Below are positions 34,550 through 43,445 of a stretch of DNA of 64,000 nt, piece by piece. The translations under genes and the position numbers were made by a program. Below the pieces are notes generated by a model, which saw nothing but the letters and a program-made list of their open reading frames with translations, was not told the DNA's origin and ran no database searches. Position 1 is the stretch's first letter, and every line of letters begins with the position of its first letter. The DNA is from Nitrospira sp. (GTDB lineage: Bacteria > Nitrospirota > Nitrospiria > Nitrospirales > Nitrospiraceae). The stretch covers positions 799,714-863,713 of the forward strand of contig SWDI01000005.1 of assembly GCA_005116955.1 (NCBI GenBank), read 5' to 3'.

Positions 34550-34978
34550 ATGATGACGTATTTCGAAAATCCAATTCAAGTGAAAGAAACCTGGCATCTG
34601 GTGAACGCCGAGGGAAAAACCCTGGGCCGATTGGCGGCGCGAGTCGCGAGCATCTTACGGGGAAAACATCGCCCGACCTTCACGCCGAATGTCGATATGG
34701 GTGATCATGTGGTCATCGTGAATGCGGAAAAGATTCATTTAACCGGTGACAAGATGGACACCAAACTCTACCGGCGCCATACAGGGTATCCGGGAGGGTT
34801 GAAAACCGCCTCAGCCGCGCACCTATTTCGGAAGGACCCGACGCAGCTCCTGACCAAAGCGATCAAGGGTATGCTTCCCAAGAACCCGCTTGGCAATGGC
34901 ATGGCGCGGAAGCTCCGTGTCTATGTCGGGTCTGATCATCCACATCAGGCTCAATGTCCTGAACCTATTTCTCTCTAG
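34550..34978 (+). CDS. rplM: 50S ribosomal protein L13
   Basis: L13 signature throughout: [53 protein letters not shown] and [20 protein letters not shown]13 is an early 23S-binding assembly protein. The start is ATG 34550 or 34553 (two adjacent Met codons), with GTGGAG 9-12 bases upstream; a GTG at 34535 is the longest option. Followed by rpsI in the universal L13-S9 order. Confidence 0.97.
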   Translation: MMTYFENPIQVKETWHLVNAEGKTLGRLAARVASILRGKHRPTFTPNVDMGDHVVIVNAEKIHLTGDKMDTKLYRRHTGYPGGLKTASAAHLFRKDPTQLLTKAIKGMLPKNPLGNGMARKLRVYVGSDHPHQAQCPEPISL

Positions 34979-35011
34979 AGACATGTGCTTAAACAGAAGG
35001 AGACGAGTCGT

Positions 35012-35404
35012 ATGGCAGTGGTGACACAATACGCAACGGGGCGGAGAAAATGCGCAGTGGCCCGAGCCTGGGTCACTGGCACCGCAGGCGATATTACCGT
35101 GAACGAGAAACCATTGGAGAAGGCGTTTCCTCGTCTCACCCTCCGCCAAATTATCCAACTCCCGCTTGAAATGGCTGGCCTGATGGGCAAGTACTCCATC
35201 AGCGCGACCGTCTATGGCGGTGGACCAACCGGGCAAGCTGGCGCCCTCCGTCATGCCATCGCGCGAGCGCTCGTGGCGATGACTCCCGCAACCCGCAGCC
35301 CCCTGAAGAAGGAAGGGTTGCTCACGCGTGATTCACGCGTGAAGGAACGAAAGAAGTACGGACAGAAGGGCGCGCGCAAACGGTTCCAGTACTCCAAGCG
35401 CTAG
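35012..35404 (+). CDS. rpsI: 30S ribosomal protein S9
   Basis: 130 aa, normal length, with the TGRRKCAVARAWV opening, the GGGPTGQAGALRHAIARAL centre and the basic C-terminal tail ending FQYSKR, which reaches the P-site tRNA. AGAAGGAG precedes ATG 35012. A clear terminator follows. Confidence 0.97.
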   Translation: MAVVTQYATGRRKCAVARAWVTGTAGDITVNEKPLEKAFPRLTLRQIIQLPLEMAGLMGKYSISATVYGGGPTGQAGALRHAIARALVAMTPATRSPLKKEGLLTRDSRVKERKKYGQKGARKRFQYSKR

Positions 35405-35431
35405 ACGCAGGAGCCGACGATCCGATAGCAA

Positions 35432-35461
35432 GGGGAAGGCTCTAAGCCTTCCCCTTTTTTC
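35432..35461 (+). terminator. Rho-independent terminator of rplM-rpsI
   Basis: GGGGAAGGC (35432-35440), loop TCTAA, GCCTTCCCC (35446-35454), then a run of seven T. This is the best classical terminator in the window. Confidence 0.92.
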
Positions 35462-35521
35462 TATCTTCCGGGTGGAAGGGCGGGTTGGTCCAAGACCGTG
35501 CAGGATAATCGATCGTGACCC

Positions 35522-36574
35522 ATGAATAAAAAATTTCGAATCGCCATCGCAGGAGCCAGCGGATACGCCGGTGCGGAACTTGTTCGACTTGCAGCGGCCC
35601 ATCCCTATTTCACCATCGCCGCCGTGACATCTGAAAAGTCTGCGGGCCAGTTGGTTTCATCCGTGTTTCCAAGCTTCAAGGGAATCCTCGACCATCAATT
35701 TGAAGCCTTGGCACCGGAAGCCCTGACGGAGCGAGCGGATGCTATTTTTCTCGCCCTGCCGCATACAAAATCGCTGGACCCCGTTGCGACCTGTATCAAG
35801 GCAGGCAAACCTGTCGTTGACCTCAGTGCCGATTATCGGCTGAAGGACGCCGGCACCTACGAGAAGTGGTATCACACGCCGCATAGCCATCCACATTTGC
35901 TCCAAGACGCCGTGTATGGGTTACCGGAACTCCATCGATCCGCGATTGCTCAGTCGAGACTGGTGGCTTCGCCTGGATGTTATCCCACGGCCGCAGTCCT
36001 CCAGTTAGCACCTCTCTTCGCAAACAAACTCGTGCAACCGGAGACGATTGTGATCGATGCAAAGTCTGGTGTTTCAGGAGCGGGACGGAGTCCGGCCCTG
36101 CCCTACCATTTTCCAGAAGCGCATGAATCCTTAGAGCCCTACAAAATCGGTCAACATCGCCATATTCCTGAAATCGAACAGGAACTGTCTGGACTCATGA
36201 AGGCAATCGGCTCCGTGACCGTGGCATTTACCCCGCATCTGGTCCCGATGAATCGAGGCATCCTGAGTACGGCATATTGCAAACTGACGAAGAGCCTGAA
36301 ACTGTCTGACCTTCAGGCCTTGTATCGAGCGCAGTACAAGGGAGAACGGTTCATCCGGCTTTTCGAAGACGTGACCCCTAATCCGCGTTACATTAAGGGC
36401 ACAAACTATTGCGACATCGGCGTGTATGTGGATTCTCGGGCCGGATGGGTTGTCACCGTGGCAGCAGTGGACAATCTCGTCAAAGGGGCTGCCGGTCAGG
36501 CGATTCAAGCCATGAATCTCATGCTCGGTATTCCTGAGGAAACAGGGCTGACAGCTCCGGGCAGTTATCCATAA
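35522..36574 (+). CDS. argC: N-acetyl-gamma-glutamyl-phosphate reductase
   Basis: NADPH-dependent third step of arginine synthesis. The Rossmann opening IAIAGASGYAGAELVRLAAAHP, the catalytic Cys in VASPGCYPTAAVLQLAPL, and GVSGAGRSP, followed by the His-containing HRHIPEIEQEL and FTPHLVPMNRGILSTAY, are all typical of the type 1 enzyme. 350 aa is normal. argJ follows 57 bases later. Confidence 0.97.
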   Translation: MNKKFRIAIAGASGYAGAELVRLAAAHPYFTIAAVTSEKSAGQLVSSVFPSFKGILDHQFEALAPEALTERADAIFLALPHTKSLDPVATCIKAGKPVVDLSADYRLKDAGTYEKWYHTPHSHPHLLQDAVYGLPELHRSAIAQSRLVASPGCYPTAAVLQLAPLFANKLVQPETIVIDAKSGVSGAGRSPALPYHFPEAHESLEPYKIGQHRHIPEIEQELSGLMKAIGSVTVAFTPHLVPMNRGILSTAYCKLTKSLKLSDLQALYRAQYKGERFIRLFEDVTPNPRYIKGTNYCDIGVYVDSRAGWVVTVAAVDNLVKGAAGQAIQAMNLMLGIPEETGLTAPGSYP

Positions 36575-36631
36575 TTACAACCATTTAACCACTGTCACAA
36601 GCCGGCATCCCACGCGCCACACACCATACTT

Positions 36632-37837
36632 ATGAAATCAAAGAACCTGGGTATCACGGCACCGCTGGGGTTTCAAGCCGCGGGAATCCATTGTGGGATC
36701 AAAAAGCCAGGCCTACTCGATTTGGCTCTCTGCGTGTCCAGCGTCAGCGGGCCGATCGCCGGAGTGTTCACCAAGAATCGCGTAGCGGCTGCACCAGTAC
36801 TCCTGGATCGGCGCCATCTACGGTCTCATTGTGGGCGGGCGATCATCGTCAACAGCGGAAATGCCAATGCCTGCACGGGTGAACAAGGGCTGGTGGCGGC
36901 GAAGACGATGGCGACCGCCGTGGCGCAGCAGCTCTCCATTCCCGTGCATCACGTATTCGTCGGTTCGACCGGTGTGATTGGTCGTGTGCTCCCGATTGAT
37001 CGCATCATCACATCCGTCCCAACCTTGATCGCACGTCTGAGCATCGCAGGAGGCGCTCAAGCTGCCCGGGCGATTTTAACCACGGACTTGAAGCCAAAAA
37101 CCGTCACGGTACAAGGGAGAATCGGCGGTCGCGTTGTCACCATCGGGGGCATGGCCAAAGGTTCGGGTATGATCCATCCTAATATGGCCACCATGCTGGC
37201 CTATTTAACGACCGATGCCGCGATTACTCCAGCTGCCCTCCAACAGGCGTTGAGATCGGCAACGAATCAATCCTTTAACTGCATTACGGTGGACGGTGAT
37301 ACCAGCACGAATGACACCGTTCTCTGTCTGGCGAATGGCCTGGCCAAAAACCGATTGATTGAACGAGATGCCAAGTCCCATCGCGACTTCGAACGACTGC
37401 TCACTGATGCCGCACAGGAATTGGCTCTGATGATCTGTCGAGACGGCGAAGGGGTTACCAAGGTCGTCACGATTCGAGTGCAGGGAGCCAGCACGACAGC
37501 AGCGGCAAAACGAGTCGCGGACACCATTGCGACATCAAATCTGGTCAAGACTGCGTTGTTTGGGGAGGATGCCAATTGGGGCAGGATCATCGCTGCGATC
37601 GGGCGATCGGGCGTTGCCATCGACCCAAACAAAGTATCGGTTCGATTCAACGACATTGTCATGGTGCAACGCGGGGTAGGAACGGGGCTGGAGGCGGAGC
37701 ACAAGATCGCACAAGTCTTCAAACGGAAGGAGTTTACGATCACCGTCCAGCTTGGGCAGGGACAAGCTCATGCCCATATGTGGACAACAGACCTCTCCTA
37801 TGACTATGTCCGGATTAACGCAAGCTATCGATCTTAG
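36632..37837 (+). CDS. argJ: Bifunctional ornithine acetyltransferase/N-acetylglutamate synthase
   Basis: An N-terminal-nucleophile enzyme. The autocleavage motif KGSGMIHPNMATMLAYLTTD contains the ATML Thr that becomes the beta-chain N-terminus. FNCITVDGDTSTNDT and GEDANWGRI are further family marks. It recycles the acetyl group from acetylornithine to glutamate, giving a cyclic arginine pathway. Pairs with argC; argB and the rest lie outside the window. Confidence 0.97.
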   Translation: MKSKNLGITAPLGFQAAGIHCGIKKPGLLDLALCVSSVSGPIAGVFTKNRVAAAPVLLDRRHLRSHCGRAIIVNSGNANACTGEQGLVAAKTMATAVAQQLSIPVHHVFVGSTGVIGRVLPIDRIITSVPTLIARLSIAGGAQAARAILTTDLKPKTVTVQGRIGGRVVTIGGMAKGSGMIHPNMATMLAYLTTDAAITPAALQQALRSATNQSFNCITVDGDTSTNDTVLCLANGLAKNRLIERDAKSHRDFERLLTDAAQELALMICRDGEGVTKVVTIRVQGASTTAAAKRVADTIATSNLVKTALFGEDANWGRIIAAIGRSGVAIDPNKVSVRFNDIVMVQRGVGTGLEAEHKIAQVFKRKEFTITVQLGQGQAHAHMWTTDLSYDYVRINASYRS

Positions 37838-37849
37838 TGCACAGGTAGC

Positions 37850-38042
37850 TTGAAACCTCGGCAGGACTATGGTAGCGTCCTCCATCTCGGTCTGACAGGG
37901 GGTTGAGTCTCGCACCAAGCGAGAACAGCCCCATTCATTAAAATAACTATCAGCGTCGATACGCTGCGCGGCTTGAGATTAAGGGAAGCGATTCCCTCGC
38001 CCCATGGGTGGGCGCTCTGCAAGCGTGAAAGGAGGTGAAGGC
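37850..38042 (+). promoter_or_regulatory. Promoter and structured leader of rpsB
   Basis: TTGAAA (37850-37855) and TAGCGT (37873-37878) are 17 bases apart. The leader of about 155 bases includes a stem TCTCGC/GCGAGA (37908-37924) and a stem GGGAA/TTCCC (37983-37996). Such leaders often carry S2 autoregulation; no specific fold was matched. Confidence 0.35.
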
Positions 38043-38816
38043 ATGGGAGTAGTAGCGATTAAGGAATTGTTAGAAGCAGGCGTTCATTTCGGGCACCAGA
38101 CTAACCGCTGGAATCCCAAGATGAAGAGGTTTCTATTCGGTGAACGCAGCGGCATCTATATCATCGATCTTCAACAAACCCTCGCGCGGATGGAGCAGAC
38201 CTATGCCTTCGTCCGAGACCTTGTGGCAGCGGGAGAGTCCGTCTTGTTCGTTGGCACGAAGCGGCAAGCTGCGGAAATCCTCGAAGAAGAAGCCAAACGA
38301 GCCAACATGTATTTCATCAACCAGCGTTGGCTGGGTGGGATGTTAACCAACTTCCAGACCATCCGAAAAAGCATCGATAAGATGAAGAAGATGGAGACGA
38401 CGCTGCTCAACCCCAGCGAGCATGGTCTCAAAAAGAAAGAAATCCTTCTCATGCAGAAGGACATCGCGAAACTCCAAAAGTATCTGTCCGGCATTAAGAA
38501 CATGCGCGGCCTTCCAGGAGCGGTCTTTATTCTGGACACGAGAATCGAGAAAATTGCCGTACAGGAAGCCAAGCGGCTTGATATTCCGGTCATCGCTATT
38601 TTGGACAGCAACTGCGACCCAGACGACATTACGTATCCAATTCCTGGAAATGACGACGCGATTCGCTCGATCAAGCTAATTACATCAAAAATTGCCGATG
38701 CCTGTATCGAGGGTGCGCATGTGAAAGCCCAACGCGAAGAAGCAGAGTTTCAAGCCACTCCTGTCAGCGGCGACAGGAAGCCTGCCATGCGCGTTCAAAA
38801 TGTTCCCGTGTCGTAA
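38043..38816 (+). CDS. rpsB: 30S ribosomal protein S2
   Basis: S2 signature from the start ([40 protein letters not shown]) to the C-terminal [18 protein letters not shown] 38043 follows GGAGG. 257 aa is normal. First gene of the conserved rpsB-tsf-pyrH-frr block. Confidence 0.97.
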   Translation: MGVVAIKELLEAGVHFGHQTNRWNPKMKRFLFGERSGIYIIDLQQTLARMEQTYAFVRDLVAAGESVLFVGTKRQAAEILEEEAKRANMYFINQRWLGGMLTNFQTIRKSIDKMKKMETTLLNPSEHGLKKKEILLMQKDIAKLQKYLSGIKNMRGLPGAVFILDTRIEKIAVQEAKRLDIPVIAILDSNCDPDDITYPIPGNDDAIRSIKLITSKIADACIEGAHVKAQREEAEFQATPVSGDRKPAMRVQNVPVS

Positions 38817-38878
38817 CGTAACCTGATTGATCCATCAACGGTTTACCCTCATCGACAGAACGAAGGAATAACGACATC

Positions 38879-39475
38879 ATGGCAGGATCCAGTCAGCTCG
38901 TGAAAGAGCTTCGTGAAAAAACAGGCGCCGGTATTCTAGATTGTCAGAAAGCCCTCAATGAAAACGGGAATGACGTCGATAAATCCATTGACTATCTGCG
39001 GCACAAAGGACTTGCGGCGGCAGCCAAGAAAGCCGGGCGGGAAACCAACCAAGGGCTGGTTCATGCCTACATTCATATGGGTGGAAAGATCGGCGTCTTA
39101 ATCGAGGTCAATTGCGAAACTGATTTCGTCGCACGGAATGAGGAATTCAAAGCGTTCGTCAACGATCTTGCGCTTCAGGTGGCAGCCGGAAAGCCGTCAT
39201 TCGTGAAGCGTGAAGATGTTCCGGCTGATGTTGCCGAGAAAGAAAAAACGATCTACGAAGGGCAGGCCAGGGAAATGGGCAAGCCTCCCGCCGCATGGTC
39301 GAAGATCGTCGAAGGCAAACTTGAAAAGTTCTACCAGGAAAGTTGCCTATTGGAACAATCATTCATCAAAGACCCGACCGTCACCATTAAGGACCTTCTC
39401 GCCCAGAAAATTTCTAAGATCGGCGAAAATATGAACGTCAGCCGGTTCACCCGTTATCAATTAGGCGAAGCATGA
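38879..39475 (+). CDS. tsf: Elongation factor Ts (short form)
   Basis: Nucleotide exchange factor for EF-Tu. UBA-like N-terminus ([20 protein letters not shown]) containing the TDFV motif later in [15 protein letters not shown]. At 198 aa it is the short Thermus-like form, with one core subdomain instead of the two in E. coli (283 aa). Its last codons overlap pyrH by 4 bases. Confidence 0.96.
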   Translation: MAGSSQLVKELREKTGAGILDCQKALNENGNDVDKSIDYLRHKGLAAAAKKAGRETNQGLVHAYIHMGGKIGVLIEVNCETDFVARNEEFKAFVNDLALQVAAGKPSFVKREDVPADVAEKEKTIYEGQAREMGKPPAAWSKIVEGKLEKFYQESCLLEQSFIKDPTVTIKDLLAQKISKIGENMNVSRFTRYQLGEA

Positions 39476-40197
39476 GCTCTGCCAAATACCAGCGTCTCCT
39501 TCTGAAAGTCAGTGGGGAGATGTTGGCTGGTGAGCAGGGCTACGGCATCCAACCGTCCATTCTGGAAAACCTTGCGGAAGAAATTGCCTCCGTTGTTGCC
39601 CTTGAAATTCAGGTGGCAGTCGTCATCGGTGGAGGCAATATTTTCCGTGGCATCGCAGCAAGCGCATCCGGTATGGAACGAGCCTCGGCCGATTACATGG
39701 GAATGCTGGCGACCGTGCTCAATGCGCTGGCGCTCCAGAATGCGCTGGAGCGGGTCGGAATCATCACCCGCGTTCAATCCGCTATCGAAATGCGCCAGCT
39801 TGCAGAGGGGTACATCCGTCGAAGGGCAATCCGCCACCTAGAAAAGAGCCGTGTGGTCATTTTTGCTGCTGGTACGGGCAATCCCTATTTTTCGACCGAT
39901 ACGGCCGCCGTCCTGCGTGCGATGGAGATCAGCGCACAAGTGATTATGAAGGGAACGAAAGTTGACGGCATCTATGATGCCGATCCGGTGACTACTCCGT
40001 CGGCCAAAAAGTATGAGAGGATTTCATTTCTGTCCATCCTCAATCAAAAGCTCAAGGTGATGGATTCCACGGCGATCAGCCTCTGTATGGACAATAAATT
40101 GCCTCTCGTCGTGTTCAACCTGAAAGTCAAAGGCAACTTTAAACGCGTGGCATTAGGCGAGCCGCTTGGAACCCTGGTTACGAGCGGCGATCACTAA
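39472..40197 (+). CDS. pyrH: UMP kinase
   Basis: Amino-acid-kinase-fold UMP kinase: [65 protein letters not shown] and [10 protein letters not shown] are all typical. Converts UMP to UDP; bacterial enzyme regulated by GTP/UTP. ATGA overlap with tsf. Confidence 0.97.
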   Translation: MSSAKYQRLLLKVSGEMLAGEQGYGIQPSILENLAEEIASVVALEIQVAVVIGGGNIFRGIAASASGMERASADYMGMLATVLNALALQNALERVGIITRVQSAIEMRQLAEGYIRRRAIRHLEKSRVVIFAAGTGNPYFSTDTAAVLRAMEISAQVIMKGTKVDGIYDADPVTTPSAKKYERISFLSILNQKLKVMDSTAISLCMDNKLPLVVFNLKVKGNFKRVALGEPLGTLVTSGDH

Positions 40198-40217
40198 TCC
40201 CATCACGAGGTGTCTTC

Positions 40218-40781
40218 ATGTCCAACGCAGCCCAAGTTCGGCAAGCATTCCTCTCACAGATGGATCAGGCTCTTGAACACTTGCGAAAAGACTTATCCGG
40301 TCTCCGAACGGGGCGGGCTTCCGTCGCCTTGCTCGACGGCATTCGCGTTGACTACTACGGAACCATAACCCCGCTGAAACAGATCGCCAGCGTCTCGACC
40401 CCCGAAGCACGGCTCATCACCATTCAACCCTGGGAACCGAAACTGATCAAAGAGATCGAAAAATCCATATCCAATTCAGGGTTGGGTGTGACGCCCTCCA
40501 ACGACGGCAAGGTGATCCGAGTCCCGCTCCCTCCCCTGACGGAGGAACGCCGCAAGGAGCTGACAAAGATCTGTAAAAAGCATGGCGAGGAAACGAAAGT
40601 CCAGATCCGAGGTTTTCGGCGAGATGCGAACGAAGAACTAAAGAAACTCCAAAAAGATGCCACACTCACCGAGGACGAACTGCGGAAGGCCGAGCAAGAA
40701 ACCCAGAAACTGATTGAGCAATATGGTCAGAAGATCGATGACGTGATCAAGAAAAAGGAACAGGAAATCATGGAAGTCTGA
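40218..40781 (+). CDS. frr: Ribosome recycling factor
   Basis: Typical 187-aa RRF with LRTGRASVALLDGIRVDYYG, VIRVPLPPLTEERRKEL and a C-terminal coiled helix (LIEQYGQKIDDVIKKKEQEI). It splits post-termination ribosomes with EF-G. 20 bases after pyrH. Confidence 0.97.
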   Translation: MSNAAQVRQAFLSQMDQALEHLRKDLSGLRTGRASVALLDGIRVDYYGTITPLKQIASVSTPEARLITIQPWEPKLIKEIEKSISNSGLGVTPSNDGKVIRVPLPPLTEERRKELTKICKKHGEETKVQIRGFRRDANEELKKLQKDATLTEDELRKAEQETQKLIEQYGQKIDDVIKKKEQEIMEV

Positions 40782-40809
40782 TTCTGACTTCCTGATTCTC
40801 CCTTCGTCC

Positions 40810-41943
40810 GTGCGGACTACGCCACCCTTCCTCCCAACCGTCGCCACTGTCGACCTGACGGCACTCACACACAATCTCTCCAAATTTCGTCAGATTCTTT
40901 CCCCCGGATGCGATGTCATGGCGGTCGTCAAGGCCAACGCCTATGGTCATGGCGCGATCGAAACGTCACGAACACTGATACAGCATGGTGTCACCCGCCT
41001 GGCTGTCTTCTCGACGGAAGAAGGCATGGCGCTTCGGCAAGCCGGCATCACGGTGCCGATCGTCGTCTTAGGGCCGGTCTTTCAAGAACAATTCGGTGAT
41101 ATCTTCGCTTCCCATCTCACCCCTGTGGTGAGCGATCCTTCCGTACTTACGGCACTGTCGCAGGCTGCGGCATCGCGTGAGGTTGTCTGCTCGATCCATC
41201 TCAAAATCGAGACCGGCATGGGTCGTCTGGGTCTGACACAGGATGAGCTGGTGGCGCTCATCCACTCACACAAGTTTCCTCCCTCCCTCCAAGTAGAAGG
41301 ACTCATGACCCATCTGGCTGATGCTGATGGATCCAATGCTGACACGACCGAAGAACAAATCCGTCGCTTCCGGGACGCGCTGAAAATCGTTCAGGAAGGA
41401 GGATTCCACGTTTCTCTCATTCATGTGTCCAATAGTTGTGGAGCGGTTCGTTTCCCATCGGCACACTTTTCCCTTGTACGACCCGGCATCATATTATACG
41501 GATACCACACCCTTCCCAGCACGGTTGAGACTCCTGATCTCAGGCCAGTACTCTCACTGAAGACCCATATCGCCCAGCTCCGGACTATCCAACCAGAATC
41601 AACGGTCAGCTACAATCGAACCTTCACCGCAAGACGCCCCACACGCATTGCCGTGCTCCCAATCGGCTATGCCAATGGCTTGAGCCGAAGGCTTTCGAAT
41701 CGTGGCTCTGTGCTCATTCGAGGACGACGAGCCCCCATCGCGGGATTGGTCTGTATGGATATGGTGATGGTGGATGTCACCGAGATCCCTGGTACCACCG
41801 TGGGTGATGAGACGATACTCATCGGGCAACAGGGAAATGACGAAATTACGGCCTCCGAGATTGCCAAGTGGACGGATACGATTCCCTACGAAGTTCTGTG
41901 CGCAATCAGTCCCCAGATTCCTAGACTCTACCTCTCCTCCTGA
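40810..41943 (+). CDS. alr: Alanine racemase
   Basis: PLP-dependent fold-type III enzyme. The PLP lysine lies in MAVVKANAYGHG, the second catalytic Tyr in VSYNRTF, and the C-terminal domain has LPIGYANGLSRRLSN and GLVCMDMVMVDVT. It supplies D-Ala for peptidoglycan. The start is a GTG at 40810; no upstream ATG fits, and it is only 28 bases after frr, so it is probably transcribed with the translation genes. Confidence 0.95.
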   Translation: MRTTPPFLPTVATVDLTALTHNLSKFRQILSPGCDVMAVVKANAYGHGAIETSRTLIQHGVTRLAVFSTEEGMALRQAGITVPIVVLGPVFQEQFGDIFASHLTPVVSDPSVLTALSQAAASREVVCSIHLKIETGMGRLGLTQDELVALIHSHKFPPSLQVEGLMTHLADADGSNADTTEEQIRRFRDALKIVQEGGFHVSLIHVSNSCGAVRFPSAHFSLVRPGIILYGYHTLPSTVETPDLRPVLSLKTHIAQLRTIQPESTVSYNRTFTARRPTRIAVLPIGYANGLSRRLSNRGSVLIRGRRAPIAGLVCMDMVMVDVTEIPGTTVGDETILIGQQGNDEITASEIAKWTDTIPYEVLCAISPQIPRLYLSS

Positions 41944-42013
41944 ATCCTTCCTCTGCATCTGCTCATTGACTGACTCGGGGATAGCTGCGAGGCATGAGAT
42001 ACACGGCCCTTAG

Positions 42014-43435
42014 TTAGAAACCGATGCGGACGGAAAGCCCACCTGTGTGCCCAGTGTTTTCATAGAACCCATTGACGCCTGCTCGAATCCCAGTATTCCC
42101 CTCGACAGTTCTGGGTTCGTAGAGTGACACCTGGTACGAGAGGTCCACGCCGATGGTTTTTACCTTTATTGATCCGATTCCGAAATTTCCGCATGCCACC
42201 AATCCAAAGAGCGATCCATTTCCCTTACAGAGGAAACCAACTCCCGTTGAAATAATATGAAGGTCAGCCGATGGGGTCGCCGGATTGAAGGTGGCGTCTG
42301 GGACCTGTGTTTGCAGATTCGAATAGCCGCCACGCACGGCGACCTCCCACCCTGGCAGTCGATCCATCTTCAGCCATCGATATTCGGTTCCAATTAAAAT
42401 GGCATAGGTGCTTTTCCAGTTTTGTGGCTGTTGAAGAATAACCGTTCCATCGGGTTGCCGAAGATCTAAGTTTCTGACCGACTTCCAACCGATGTAGTCG
42501 ACGTTCAATTCAAGTTTCCACTCACGTTCAGTATTTCGAACCGGCCACACCGCGATCCCACCGGTGATGACTTGAGGCAGTACCAAGGTTGTCGTGGTGT
42601 CTCGGACCTTCACCCCATTGGCCAATTGCACTCCATCCAAATGGAGCGTGGCCTGACTTCGGTAGACAACGGCAATGTTCACAATCGGTAGTCCATCTCC
42701 ATTCCGTAATGCGGTGTATAACGTACCGACGTTAAAGCCAAGTGCAGTGTCTTTCCCATTCAATTCAATCTTATTGCCAGGCGGGAGGATTCTTTGAAAT
42801 TCGGCATGCCCCTCTCCAAACAGACCTGAAAAGGTGTAGATGTCGATCCCGGCTCCAATCGAAAGATCCGGAAGAAGCTGATACGCGAACGTCGGCTTGA
42901 TATCGAACAACGGCAACGCACTGAATGTCGCGGTGGCATTAAAAGGACTCGTATTGGGCCACCTTGTTGCTGAACCGAACGGGGTTGTGACCCCCACCCC
43001 TACCGTGAGCTTATCAAGCAGAGAGATGCCAAGGCCTTGGAGATTTGCCGTAACATACGTATGCGCAGGAGGAGGCCACGCGACCACGCCATCGTGATCA
43101 CCAGCCGTTGTGGTACCATCCGGACTTCTATGGCTAAGCGGCCCACCGACAAGGAGTCCCCCCGCCATGATTTGCACGCCACGGAGCTGAGTCATCCCAG
43201 CTGGGTTGTAATGCAACGCGGACGGGTTGTCGGCCTGAGCAGCGAAGGCATTTCCCATCCCGGATGCAGCTGCTCCCTGTCCTTGAATGCGAGGAACCTG
43301 AGCGAACGTCGGCGAGGAGCACCAGGTGGCGCTGAAAAGAATCAGCAGCAGGGAGAATCCGCTTATGATGAACTGTCTCAATGGGAACAGACGTCGAGTC
43401 TTCTGGACGAACCCACAGTGGCACTGACCTAGCAT
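42014..43435 (-). CDS. FadL/TodX-family outer-membrane porin
   Basis: Signal peptide (SGFSLLLILFSATWCSSPTFAQ) then the FadL hallmark QGQGAAASGMGNAFAAQADNPSALHYNPAGM (shown here in part), the N-terminal hatch, and a barrel ending SVRIGF with a terminal aromatic. Family members move hydrophobic compounds such as long-chain fatty acids or aromatics. The longer ORF start (43549) would overlap the kinase gene by about 100 bases; ATG 43435 gives the signal peptide and leaves a 10-base gap, implying cotranscription with the kinase. Confidence 0.88.
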   Translation of the reverse strand: MLGQCHCGFVQKTRRLFPLRQFIISGFSLLLILFSATWCSSPTFAQVPRIQGQGAAASGMGNAFAAQADNPSALHYNPAGMTQLRGVQIMAGGLLVGGPLSHRSPDGTTTAGDHDGVVAWPPPAHTYVTANLQGLGISLLDKLTVGVGVTTPFGSATRWPNTSPFNATATFSALPLFDIKPTFAYQLLPDLSIGAGIDIYTFSGLFGEGHAEFQRILPPGNKIELNGKDTALGFNVGTLYTALRNGDGLPIVNIAVVYRSQATLHLDGVQLANGVKVRDTTTTLVLPQVITGGIAVWPVRNTEREWKLELNVDYIGWKSVRNLDLRQPDGTVILQQPQNWKSTYAILIGTEYRWLKMDRLPGWEVAVRGGYSNLQTQVPDATFNPATPSADLHIISTGVGFLCKGNGSLFGLVACGNFGIGSIKVKTIGVDLSYQVSLYEPRTVEGNTGIRAGVNGFYENTGHTGGLSVRIGF

Positions 43436-43445
43436 ACTGCGAAGG